Below are positions 10,678 to 20,555 of a stretch of 64,000 nucleotides of DNA, piece by piece. Numbering within the stretch: position 1 is the stretch's first letter; the number at the start of each line of letters is the position of its first letter. The position numbers and the translations under genes were made by a program. The notes below the pieces were generated by a model. It saw only the letters and a program-made list of their open reading frames with translations. It searched no databases and was not told the origin of the DNA. This DNA comes from Caecitellus pseudoparvulus. Lineage: Eukaryota > Bigyra: Bicosoecida. The stretch spans positions 425,580-489,579 of the forward strand of contig CBFFRQ010000080.1 in the NCBI GenBank assembly GCA_965644315.1. The letters are read 5' to 3'.

Positions 10678-13619
10678 ATGGTGCGGCGAGCCGACGTGGC
10701 AGCGGGCGCTGTGGCTTTGGCTGCCGTCGCAGCTGTCGCCGCAGGCGAGGCGTGCGATTTTAGCGGGGATGAGTCGTACTTCTCGCGAAGTGACGTGGAC
10801 GCGTGCCTGAGTGCCGTGCCCTTCAACTCCACGTGGAGAAATGACACTGTGGCCCTTCTCCGAGCCGCCAGTGCGTTGCGCAGAAGTGCTGCGCCTTGCT
10901 CTGCGGAACTTGCTCCACCCTGCCACGCCTGGACGCCCCAGTGCCCAACTACGCCTTCATTGACCTAGTCAAGGACTCCGGAGCTCCGTACTACTATGAA
11001 ATGGACGTGTTGCGTGAATTCGACGCAATCCAATCCAAAGCATACGGCAGGGACTACGACTTGCACGTGCGTGCGCCGAGCGGCCAGAAGTCTGCACGCA
11101 GTCTTCACGCAGCCCCTGCCCAACGCAGCAAGACCTTGCGAGCGTGTACAACAAGCTCAACGATGCGCACACCGTTTACATTGGCCCATCATGCTATCAA
11201 GCCATGTATTCGCTGCAGGTGAGTCGAGCTAGCATGCTACTAGCTGCAACGCGGTGGATGCATCACCCCTCCCCCACTCCTGCCGCAGCCACTGAGGTTG
11301 CAGCCAGACTACTCTGCCGGGCGGTTCCGCCTGCTGACGAGGTCTATTTCTGTGGGTGGTGAGGATGTCACTTCTCGCTTTGAGCCATCCTTGCCGCTGG
11401 ACCGCGAAGTGCTTGTGAGTCCTGCTGCTGGCCACTCCCTCGCTGACCTCCCCTCGCCATGCACTGCCGCATCACACACCACGCAGGCCATCAACGGCTT
11501 TGACCCGGTCATCTGGCTCATCGACTGGGCCCGGCAGAACCTGGGGTGGACCAATGACGCTCCAGGCGCCTTCAACGCCGCAACGGCAGGCCTGCGCTTC
11601 CCCCTGCGTTCCCTTGCTCAAGGCGGCTGGCCGAACGCCACCTCCATCACCTACACGCTGGCGCCAGCTGACTTCGAGCCTTCGGGAACCAGCACATCCA
11701 CGACTGCAGGGGAGGGGGCAGCTGTGCAGTATGAGGTGGACTACCAATACCTCGTCCTGCTGCCCTCACACAACGCCAGCCAGTTCCGAGAGGAGTGCCA
11801 GCGGGAGGCCCCGCCGCCTGTGGTGAACTGCACGGCCACGCAAGCCTCTGGCAGCGCCCAGAGTGCACCCACAGCATCATCTGCAGCGCACGGGCTTGCT
11901 GTGGCGCAGCATCTCGCCAGTACTGCTGCAGCCCCACGCAGGGCTCTGCGCCTCGCAGCCGCCTCCCCAAGGCACCTCGCCGTCGCGACCGCGACGACGG
12001 AGGCGCTGGAACAGTTGCAGAACGCAGGAGTGGACCTGCACGCGACACTGGGCTTCTCTGAGCGCCTGTCGTCCGCACTGCATGCGAGTGGGGGTAACCC
12101 ACACCACCGTGTGGCGGAGCACGTCGACATGCCCGTGCCCGAGGCAGCGAAGGTGTCGGTGGGTGCGACCCAGGCGAGCCCTGACGAGGTGCCATTCAGC
12201 CTTGGCGGTGTGCTGCCCCGTGAACTGCAGGCCAGGGGGGTGAGTGGCAGCAGCGTGGTCGTTACGACTGTGTTCAACTCGCTGAACCGGGACGGCCTGG
12301 CGCTGCGCGTGTACGAGGATGAGCTGACAGGCCTATCCACCACCATCCTGACCGTGCGCACCTTCAACCCACCTTCCGTCTCCTCATGCTTCGCTGTCAT
12401 CTCCTCCACGCCCTGCCCGACTGAGCAGGAGCGGCGCCAAGCAGATGCTTGCTACTCAGCTGCCGTGAACGCCTTCCTGAACAACGCAGGGGTGCAGGCA
12501 CTGGAAACGGTTCAAGACTACGGCTCGGCTTTTGCCATTGACTTGGTGGGCAATGGTGGCGGCAACATCGTCCTGGGGCAGCTGCTCATGACCACCCTCT
12601 TCTCCACCTTGCACGCTGCGCCAGACCTCGCCTCCGCATCCTATGACTTTCACCCCTCCCCCTTGCTGCTCTCCATGGGGCAGTACAGCCTGGACAATGA
12701 CGTGGCCCTGCCAGGCTTCCCCTTGGCGGGGCTTCTCCTCCGGGACGGCCGCAGCACAGCCACGGAGAGTGGCGCCATGTCCCGCATGGACTGGTACTCA
12801 GAGGGTGTGCGGGTGCCTCGAGGGGCGCGCCCGGCCACGCCCTACTCCAAGCAGTTCTACCTGCTGAACTTGACCGCCACCGTGTCTCCCGATGCAGCCC
12901 CCGCCTTCACGCTGGTCCCAGAGCACACCATGCTCATCACTGACCTCCAGTGCGGCTCCATGTGTGCCCAGTTCGCCCATGCCGTGGCAGGAGCGGGTCT
13001 GGCCAAGGTGCTGGGGCTGGGGGGCGTCCCGTGGCTTGCCGCGGACGCCACCGCCTTCACAGGCGGCTTCGTCATCCCCAACGCTGAGAGCTTGACACGA
13101 GTGTTCGAAGCGGCACAGCAGCAGGGGTACACAGTGCCCGGTGACGGCTCGGTCTCGGCCCCCACTTACCTCCCCACCAGTGCCATCACCTCCTTCAACT
13201 TTGGCGCGGCTGTGTCCACGCTGTATGCCCCAGCCTACACGCAGTTTGTGGCGCTGAGGCCGTCTGCGCGCCTCATGGCCTGGACCAGCGGGTCCCTGCC
13301 TGTGGACACGGCTGCCCTAGCTGCACGCATGGAGCCGCTGGTTCCCCTGAGCCCGCTGTCAGCAGACAGTCGAGTGCCGCCTGGCCCCCCCGCAGCAAAG
13401 AAGGCAGATGCCGATGCGGAGGCCAAGCTGCAACGTGCCACGACCTTGGCAATCAGCTTCGGGGCACTGTTTGGCCTGGCCGTCATTGTCATTGTCATCC
13501 TGGCGTACATGCTGTTCTGTAAGAAGCAGCACTCCGGGCACCGGGTGGTGGGCGACAGCGAGGTGCGAGACGCGTACCCCGCCCATCAACGGCGCGATGG
13601 CTGCAACTCCACTCACTGA
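10678..13619 (+). CDS. Type I membrane S41-family (CPAF-like) serine peptidase-like protein
   Basis: Exons 10678-10870, 10942-11066, 11129-11218, 11289-11414 and 11487-13619 give about 888 residues with all junctions GT-AG and in phase. The N-terminus MVRRADVAAGAVALAAVAAV is a signal peptide, followed by Cys-containing extracellular sequence. VPFNST, AFIDLVKDSG and KLNDAHTVY are typical of the fungal/protist S41 peptidase group. IDLVGNGGGNIV (near residue 527) is the S41 GNGGG loop. DLQCGSMCAQF (Ser near 669) fits the C-x-S-x-C catalytic-serine motif of this group. A transmembrane helix near 830-855 (FGALFGLAVIVIVILAYMLF) is followed by a short cytosolic tail. It probably acts at the cell surface or in endomembranes. 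The substrate is unknown, and activity is inferred from the motifs only. Confidence 0.78.
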
Positions 13620-14067
13620 TGACGCCGGCTGCCGCCTGCGCGTAGAACTTGTGTGCCTTCTTCCTCCCGAGACAATTCATTCCGTTGGCAACTTTCAAGG
13701 TGGCTTGCTCGAGCCAGCTCAGCGCGCGTGCGCTGCCGTGAAGGCAAAGCCGAGTGTCAGGCAGCACCAGCGCCAGCGCCAGAGCACACCACCTGCGGAG
13801 GTTGCTTGGTTCGACAGGCGTCGCAAGGCCTCTCACGGCAAAGGAAGGCCGCCTGCTGGACTTGGAAGGCAGTTTGAGCATATCCTCACCCGTCGCAAGG
13901 TTGCCTTGCTTGCCTGAGCGAGTGTGTCTTGCAACACAAGCTGCCAGTGTCAGGCACGCAGCAGGTGCCGCGCTGAGCAGGCACCGCCGCAAGCCAGTGC
14001 CAGGTCAACGTTGCGACGCACTCCCCGCGCTGCAGCACGAAGGGCCCCAGTCAGTACATAGCTGACT
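13620..14067. promoter_or_regulatory. Intergenic region before the EPL1-like gene
   Basis: About 450 bp between two genes on the same strand. It contains the second copy of the 15-mer with GGCAACTTTCAAGG (13686-13700). Short open frames here show no protein-like character. No RNA gene seen. Confidence 0.4.
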
Positions 14068-16188
14068 ATGTCTGCCTCTGAACTTGCTGCGTTGTTGTCA
14101 GATGCAGGCAGTGCGCACGTAGAGTGGGGTGCGCGGCGGTCCCGGCGAAACTCTGCCCTTGCCCCGCCAACACCAGCGTCCCACACACCCACTGCCACAC
14201 CGAAGCGGGGGAGGGCTTCCGAGCCAAAGACGCGTGCAGCGCGAAAGACGTCTTCCCAATCAGCCCAACGCACCTCCAGGCGAAAGCGCAGCACGCCACG
14301 GGGACGGGCGAGCCGCCCGCCCCCTTTGCAGCCGCCCGCTGGCCCAGCGGACTCGGATGCCCTGGACCTGGCGCCGGCAGCGAGCCCTGGCACTCTGGAA
14401 GCCATCGCTGCCGCAGGGGCCGATGGGAGGAGGCGCTCTGTGCGCATTCAACAGAGTCTGCTCTGCCCCGACACAGTCATCGAGCTGGTGTCCACGGGCG
14501 CTGCCTCGCCCTCCCCGTCCCCCCCTCCGCCTTCCACCCCGCGATCAGCCGCAAAACGCCGACGCACCAACTCCTCTACAGCTGCGCTTGCCACGCCGGC
14601 CCCTTCAAGCTCTCCCACTGCAGCTGCCTTGCCCATCAGCACGCCTGGCTGCCGCAGTGTGCCTGGCGCATACGACGGACTGTCTGCGGGCCATGCGTTT
14701 CGGCCGCGCGGTCGCTACGTTCGCTTCGCAGCCCTGCCAGCGCACGCCAGGCAACGGCTTGATGGCCTGGACTATGATGCAGACAGTGACGATGAGGCGT
14801 TCGTGACTGCCTTCAGCAGAGGGCGCAAACGGGCGCGAGGGGGGCTGACTCTAGACTGCCTTGAGGCTGCCATGCAAGCCCTGGAGCGAGTGGCCCACGT
14901 CGTTCAAGAGCGCAGGCGAGCTCAAACGGCACAACGCAGGGTGTACTTGGACCTCCGGCACCAGCGACGGGCAGTCATGTCTGTCCTGCGGGACTACGCC
15001 GGCACCCTGCAGCCGGCGGCGCCAGATGCAACCCGGCGATCAGGCCGCCTGGACTCCCTGCCTCCACCCCCCAGTACGTGCAGATGGCCTGTCACTGCCC
15101 GCATTGCGTCAGCCGTCGAACGGGCCTGTGGCCCCCCGCGGTCCCCCGCGCTGCCATCCCAGGTGGGCCGTGCTTGGAGCGTGGCCGTCGCAGCTGCGTC
15201 TGCCTCGGCCGCTGCGACCAAGGCAGCCAAGGCTAGGGCTGAAGAAGCTGCCATGGTGGCCGTTTTGTCGAGTGACGTTGACGAAGAAGGCCTGCCTGCA
15301 GCACACGTCGCCCCCCTCCCCGGCGGCGGTGACCTTACAGACAGCGACGGCGATGTAGCTGACACGGACAGACCCCCCAGTCCATCCCAGGCATCAGAGG
15401 CTGAGACAGAGCCATGGGACATTTCGGCACAACAAGCGGCGGCTGCACTGCAAGCGTCAGGGCTGGACCTCGGCGCCTCCGAGCTGGAAGCCGTACTGCA
15501 GCACTGGCGCAGCCAACGGCACGCAAACGGGGGGGCGCCACTCCTGCGAGCGTACCAAAGCCTGTCCATGGGTGACCATGGTGTCGGTGTCGGTGGGGAC
15601 GACGAGTCTGACGCCGTCACCGATGCGAGTCTGCCCGAGCTGGCGCCTGCTTCTGCTCTAGGCGGCTTGCCGGGCGAGGACGCCGACCCCCAGGCAGCGG
15701 ACGCTGACATTGCTGAGGCGGTGACGCTGGCCACAGAGCTGCGCCGATTGAAGCGCCTCAGGCAGAGCTTTGAGACAGCCCGCATGTTGGTGGATGTGTC
15801 GCGCCGCAGGGAGCGCATTCGTCGGGATGTGGTGCGCAACGCAGCCGCTTTGCGCCTGCTCGGCTTGGCGGGCGGCGACGTCGACGTGCAAGACGTCCTG
15901 CCTCTGTCACCTGGCGGGGATGAGCCGGATGGGCCAGGCGCGCCTGGTGGCGCCAGGACGCCCCTGGCAGACCACACACCCCGCTCCCCTCCGCCACAGC
16001 GGACTGGCTCTGGCAGGGCGGGCAACGGCCGGCACCAACAGTCGCTCAAAGCCTCTCGTAGCCCTTCCAGCTCGCCAGCTGGAGTGAAGACTCCACAGCC
16101 CAGATTGCCACGATCCTCCCACCGACAGGCGCCGCCAAGGACGCCCTCGCCCAGCAAGCCTCGCGCCAGCAGGTGTGCAATTATGTAG
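14068..16188 (+). CDS. Nuclear protein with an enhancer-of-polycomb-like (EPL1/BRPF-type) segment
   Basis: An intronless frame of 706 residues. The first 200 are basic, Ser/Thr/Pro/Arg-rich and nuclear-like. About residues 209-312 match the order of conserved points in the EPL1 N-terminal domain of Epl1/EPC and BRPF proteins. RYVRF is followed by LDYDADSDDEAFV (compare EYDMDEEDEEFL), then LDCLEAAMQALE (compare the helix ending DRLEKE), then VYLDLRHQRRAVM. In those families the region docks histone acetyltransferase complexes (NuA4 or MOZ type). No PHD or bromodomain is seen. The rest is acidic or Ala-rich with a basic C-terminal tail. The assignment rests on a short, divergent segment. It ends 44 bp from the convergent neighbour. 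Confidence 0.62.
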   Translation: MSASELAALLSDAGSAHVEWGARRSRRNSALAPPTPASHTPTATPKRGRASEPKTRAARKTSSQSAQRTSRRKRSTPRGRASRPPPLQPPAGPADSDALDLAPAASPGTLEAIAAAGADGRRRSVRIQQSLLCPDTVIELVSTGAASPSPSPPPPSTPRSAAKRRRTNSSTAALATPAPSSSPTAAALPISTPGCRSVPGAYDGLSAGHAFRPRGRYVRFAALPAHARQRLDGLDYDADSDDEAFVTAFSRGRKRARGGLTLDCLEAAMQALERVAHVVQERRRAQTAQRRVYLDLRHQRRAVMSVLRDYAGTLQPAAPDATRRSGRLDSLPPPPSTCRWPVTARIASAVERACGPPRSPALPSQVGRAWSVAVAAASASAAATKAAKARAEEAAMVAVLSSDVDEEGLPAAHVAPLPGGGDLTDSDGDVADTDRPPSPSQASEAETEPWDISAQQAAAALQASGLDLGASELEAVLQHWRSQRHANGGAPLLRAYQSLSMGDHGVGVGGDDESDAVTDASLPELAPASALGGLPGEDADPQAADADIAEAVTLATELRRLKRLRQSFETARMLVDVSRRRERIRRDVVRNAAALRLLGLAGGDVDVQDVLPLSPGGDEPDGPGAPGGARTPLADHTPRSPPPQRTGSGRAGNGRHQQSLKASRSPSSSPAGVKTPQPRLPRSSHRQAPPRTPSPSKPRASRCAIM

Positions 16189-16232
16189 TGGCGCTTGGGC
16201 AGGGAAGGCGTGCATTGTGTATGCAGAACAGA

Positions 16233-17754
16233 TTACACTGCCGTGGGAGGAGGCAGGGTCCACTGCTGCGTCATGTTCAAGCTGCTCCACGGCATGTTGT
16301 AGGCAGGGGTGGCGGAGCCGTTCACGAAGGGAGACGCGTTGGAGACGTACATGGTGCTGGTGCCAAAGTCGTACACAGCAGCGTGAGTGTCGCCGGTCTG
16401 CTGCAGTGCGGTGACGTATGAGATGACGTTCTGGGGCGACAGCTTGCCATACAGCTTTTCCATGAGGGACCCGAAGCACATGTGATGGCTTGGCTGCGTG
16501 TGCTTGTCAATGAAGACGAGGTCTTTCAACAGGGGGTGGTAGGGGGGGTATGCGGGGAAATTCACATCGTTGTAGATGTTGACGGTCTGGTGGCTGTACT
16601 CCAGGGCCCTGAACTGGTTGTTCTTCGCGTCGCCGATGCCGATGAAAATGCTGCACGTGCGGTTGGCGGAGGCGATCTTGCTGAGGGCCTGGTCCGTGTC
16701 CATGCACTTCCACATCAAGTCTTGCATCAAGAAGGGGAAGGGGTACCCGAACACATTCTGTGTCCCCTTGTAGTGCAGCCACACCTTCTCCGAGACACCC
16801 ATGCCGTTCGAGCCCATGCCTGTGATGGCCCCCATCATGCCAGCCCACCCCAGCACCGTGTGAGTGTATCCCTCCCCCTCCTCAGGGTGGTACGTCACCA
16901 GCAAGGGGTACTCCTGGAACGGCCCGTTCGTGGACCAGTCCAGGGCTCGGAGCTGCACCAGCCCTGCACCAGGAATGCCTGCTGTTGCCTCGCCCCACGC
17001 GCCCATCATGCTGCAGTGTGCTTTGATTAGCTCCGGGAAGAGGGATGTCGTCATGATCTTGTGCCACCCGAGGCCTGTGGAGTTGCCCAAGCCATATGCC
17101 AGCTGCCAGTAGTGCTCTGGGATGTGTGGGCCTGTTGCATACAGGGTGAAGTTCAGGGCTGCTGGGATGCCGTAGGTGTCGATCCAGTTCCGGACGGGCG
17201 CAGGCAGCTCCCCGATGGCGGAGTTGATCTCTGCGCCAGGGCAACTCGCGGGTGCCACAGACGAGGGCTGGAACAGGGCGCAAAGAAGCAGTTAGCGGCA
17301 TATAGGCGGCGCTCACCGTTCATGATCCAAGTTTCCATCTTTGGAAAGAGGCTTCGGATTTCGTTCTTCATCAGCTGAGCCAAGGAAGGGGGACGCGGGT
17401 GCGAGGTGTCGTGCTGCACTGCACTTCTTCAGGGCGACGTGCATACCTCGCCATACGCGAAACCCATCTGATACGGCGTTCCGTACTGCACAGGAATGGT
17501 CATGAAAGCATGTTCACGCAGTCACAGGGCCCGCGCATGCTCCCCCAACGCACAACGTGCAGCACTGGCAGCTTTACCGGCAGAGCAGGCGAGCCAGTCT
17601 CCCACCGACTGCCCCACGTGGAGTTGGCGACGAACGTGGGAGCTGCGTCGTAAATGGGGAGGGTGTTGGGGGTGGATCCAGGGCAGTCCGTCTGGGCATG
17701 GACGAGGCCCATGGTGCCTGCGGCAGCCAGCAGAACGGCGCTGAGCAGTCGCAT
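16233..17754 (-). CDS. Secreted Ntn-hydrolase-like protein (C45/acid-ceramidase type)
   Basis: Minus-strand exons 17754-17578, 17485-17447, about 17374-17317 and 17267-16233. A signal peptide (MRLLSAVLLAAAGTMGLVHA) is followed by YGTPYQMGFAYGE, then a Cys-led segment HCSMMGAWGEAT and VQLRALDWSTNGPF. A Cys followed by [RN]xLDW is the arrangement of autoproteolytic Ntn hydrolases such as acid ceramidase, NAAA and penicillin-acyltransferase-type enzymes. Several N-glycosylation sequons (NFT, NRT, NAS, NGS) support secretion or lysosomal location. Likely an amidase or acyl hydrolase acting on lipids. Exon 3 to exon 4 does not join in phase with canonical sites: exon 3 leaves one extra base, which could be a base error or an unrecognised splice. 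The protein is about 450 residues. Confidence 0.62.
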
Positions 17755-17914
17755 GGTTCTGCTCCTGCGACGGTTCACGAGAGCGAAGCCGCCGAGAGGG
17801 CGACGTCGGGAGGTGCAGTTCCAGGCAAAGACTGCACTGGCCGAGGTGCGGAGAGAAAGTTGGTGATGGTGGTTTGCATTTGCTTGTCCGTCAGCCACTG
17901 TGAACCGGCAACAC

Positions 17915-20385
17915 TCAAAGGCGAGGGGAAGACGCACCACTGTCGCCTTGAGATGACATGGCAGCTGAGATGCGACCCAGTAGGTCCAGCTCGCCGTCGC
18001 CCAGGTCCTCACTGCCCCCCCCGTCACTATCACTATCGGAGGCTGAGCCTGGCAATGACTCTGGTGTGTCAGACGACGCCAGGCTGCTTTCAGAGGAGGA
18101 CTCACTGGCAACGTCAGCATCTTCGCCGACAGCCTCAACGGTAGTCGCTTCAGCTGCAGAGTCGCCAGTAGTATGAGCAGCCGGCTCGCTGCCTTCCGCG
18201 CTTACCCCCAAAGGTGCCCCTGCCGCCACCCCCCCATCCTCCGTGTCACTGCCCTCGCCACTCGCTTGCCCGTGCTCCACCTCCTCCCCCTGCATCACAC
18301 TGCTGGCATCATCGGCTGCCCCCACTTCTTCCCCCGCCGATGTTGCCTCCTCTGCCTCACTCTGGGGTGTGGCTGCCCTTTCCTCCCGGCCAGGATCAGG
18401 GATTGCAGGCTGCGAAGGAGGCGAGACTGCCGTCCCTGCCGCGTCGTCTCCTTCGCAGACGCTCGCCACGTCTCCATCATCGTCAGGGGATGCATGAAAG
18501 CCAACTTCTTCTTGGACAAGCTCACTCTCGGACGGAACCCCAGGGCCGCCAGCCTCCTCCTGGAGTGGGGATGCCGGGGCTGAGGGCACAGAGCTGGTGC
18601 GGGTGGCGGTCGCATCTCCTGCCAGCGCAGCAAGCGGGCGGAGAGGGGACGGCTCTGGCACAGCCTGCACCGTGATGTTATCAGCACCAGGCTCCTGTGC
18701 ACCTGGAGGGGGGGGAGTCCGCCCAGCATGCCTAGGCACCTCTGCTACGAGGGCCGCAGCGTGGGCCTGCAGTGCCTCCAGGGAAGCGGTTGCCCCGACT
18801 TGTTCCCCACTGGAGTGCCCCGTGGAGATGCTGGAGGACCGCGAGGAGCCTCGAAGGACGACAGGCTGGGCGGGCTCGCGAAGAGCAGCGATGGGGCTGG
18901 GGAGCACAGTGCTGGGCCCAGACCGCAGCGTGTCCAGGTCGGCCAGCTCCAGCGCCTCCAGCTGCGCCTGGCGCAATCGAGCGTTGTGGTAGAGACGGTC
19001 GTGCACAGAGACGCCAGATGCGTCCAGAGTGCCAGGCTTGTGTGGAGAAGTGGAGGGCGTGAAGGTGCAGGCTGCAGCCTCCGCCTCCTGCCGCTTCAAC
19101 ATGCTCTCTCGGTGCTTTGCCTCCCGCGCAGCCATGGTCTGCAAGCCCGAATGGTAGAGGCGGTCAGTTACACTGGGGGACCCTTCGCTGGCCCTTCGTG
19201 AGGAGAGAGACCTGCTCTTTGCGGAGATCTGAGGGGTGAAGGGGCAGTCGTCCAGCGGGGGCTGCTTCCCGTGCACTCGCCGGGCGCTCCAGTCGGAAGC
19301 CTGGCGCTGCAAGCGCTGGAAGGCCTTCCCGTCGCTCGGCCCTTTTTTGGTGCCCCTTTTCTTGCCAGTCACAGGCGTGAACGTGCAGGCAGCCAACTCC
19401 GCTTCCTGTTTCTTGGCAGCTGCTGCCTCCCTGGCCTTGAGCTTCGCACTGGACTCCGCGTACAGCCGCTCGAACACTGGGCCGGTCCGCTTGCTCTTGT
19501 CCTTGCTGCGGGTGTTGACTTGTGGCTTGAAGGTGCACCCCACGGCCATGTGGGAGGGGACGTCGGGACTGCGGCGGCGCGGCGGGGCAGGCGAGGTCTT
19601 GGGCTGGCAGGTGGCGGCCACTGCATGCCTGCAGCACTCACTTCCGCTCTGGAGAATTCCGCTTCACCAACCAGGCCTTGTCGTACAGGCGGTCGTGAGC
19701 TTTTCCCTGGCGCCTGTGTGAGTGAGGGCGAGGCTTGCTGAGCACGGCAGCCGGCGCAGACTGGGCAGCGTGCAGACGCACTGCACTGCCTTGGCCTTGG
19801 CCGTCAGCATGGGGGAAAACGTGCAGCCCTCTAGCTCTGCGGCCTCCCTTCGCGCTTGAATGCGGGCCTTGGCAGCTTCACCCTGTAGCATGTGCAGGAA
19901 TGTGGTGCTGAACGTGCCCAGGCTCCTGTCGGCTCAGTCCCACTCACCCGCTTCAAGAGGGCTTCAAACACCCGGCCTTTTGGTCGATCCGACAGCTCCT
20001 TGGACTTCTTGCTGATTTCTGGCTTGAACGTGTGCTGGCCGAAGTGTGCATCCTCCGCCGCCTTTCGTTTGCTGGCAGCCACCGCCGCACTGTCGTACAA
20101 GCTCTTGGACGCTTCGCTGCCTGACCGCGCCTTGAGGGCACCCTTTCCCTTGCGCACATTGGTGCTCGGCGTGAATGTGCACTCCGCATCCAGCTGCTGC
20201 TGCAGCAGCTTCTTCTTCGCCTGCAGCGGACGCCGCAGTGTCAGCCGTCAAACAGTGAAACGCGAAACGCCAGGGCACTTCGCCACACGAACCTGCAGCT
20301 GCAAAGCCTTCTCGTACAGGCGCACCGGAGCCTCCTCCGTTTCCTCCTGCAGCACTAACTTCTGATCCTCTGGATCAGCAGCCAT
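17915..20385 (-). CDS. CTFxP/RLY repeat protein, probably cytoskeletal
   Basis: Minus-strand exons 20385-20293, 20220-19948, 19882-19787, 19706-19642 and 19568-17915 give 726 residues, every junction GT-AG and in phase. A loose repeat of about 60 residues recurs at least six times. It is a basic stretch containing [CH]TFxPxI/T, then [VH]xxRLYxxA, then a charged helix with EARxAAxELxxC. Examples are CTFTPSTN, HTFKPEIS, CTFSPML, CTFKPQVN, CTFTPVTG and CPFTPQIS. The last third (from about residue 430) is acidic and disordered. Such FxP-helix repeats occur in large flagellar and cytoskeletal proteins of protists, but I do not recognise a named family. Its start codon is well separated from the poly(A) polymerase stop. 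Confidence 0.75.
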
Positions 20386-20555
20386 GGCCCCAACACGCGG
20401 GGCCGGAATGCCACACTCTCTGCACACTGCCAGTTGGTCTGCGAGAATGACGCCGCATGTACACAGCGCCTGCAGCTGCACGCGGTTGCGCATTCGGCAG
20501 TGCATCTCCCTTCGAGATGCGTTCAGAATGTATTTGGATCAAAAGCTTGCATTGT

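Noticed and set aside
10871-10883. Possible 13-nt intron in the S41 gene
   Set aside because: A 71-nt intron (10871-10941) is canonical, keeps phase and gives a better alignment length.
19629-19641. Possible 13-nt intron in the repeat-protein gene
   Set aside because: A 73-nt intron (19569-19641) also keeps phase and matches other intron sizes.
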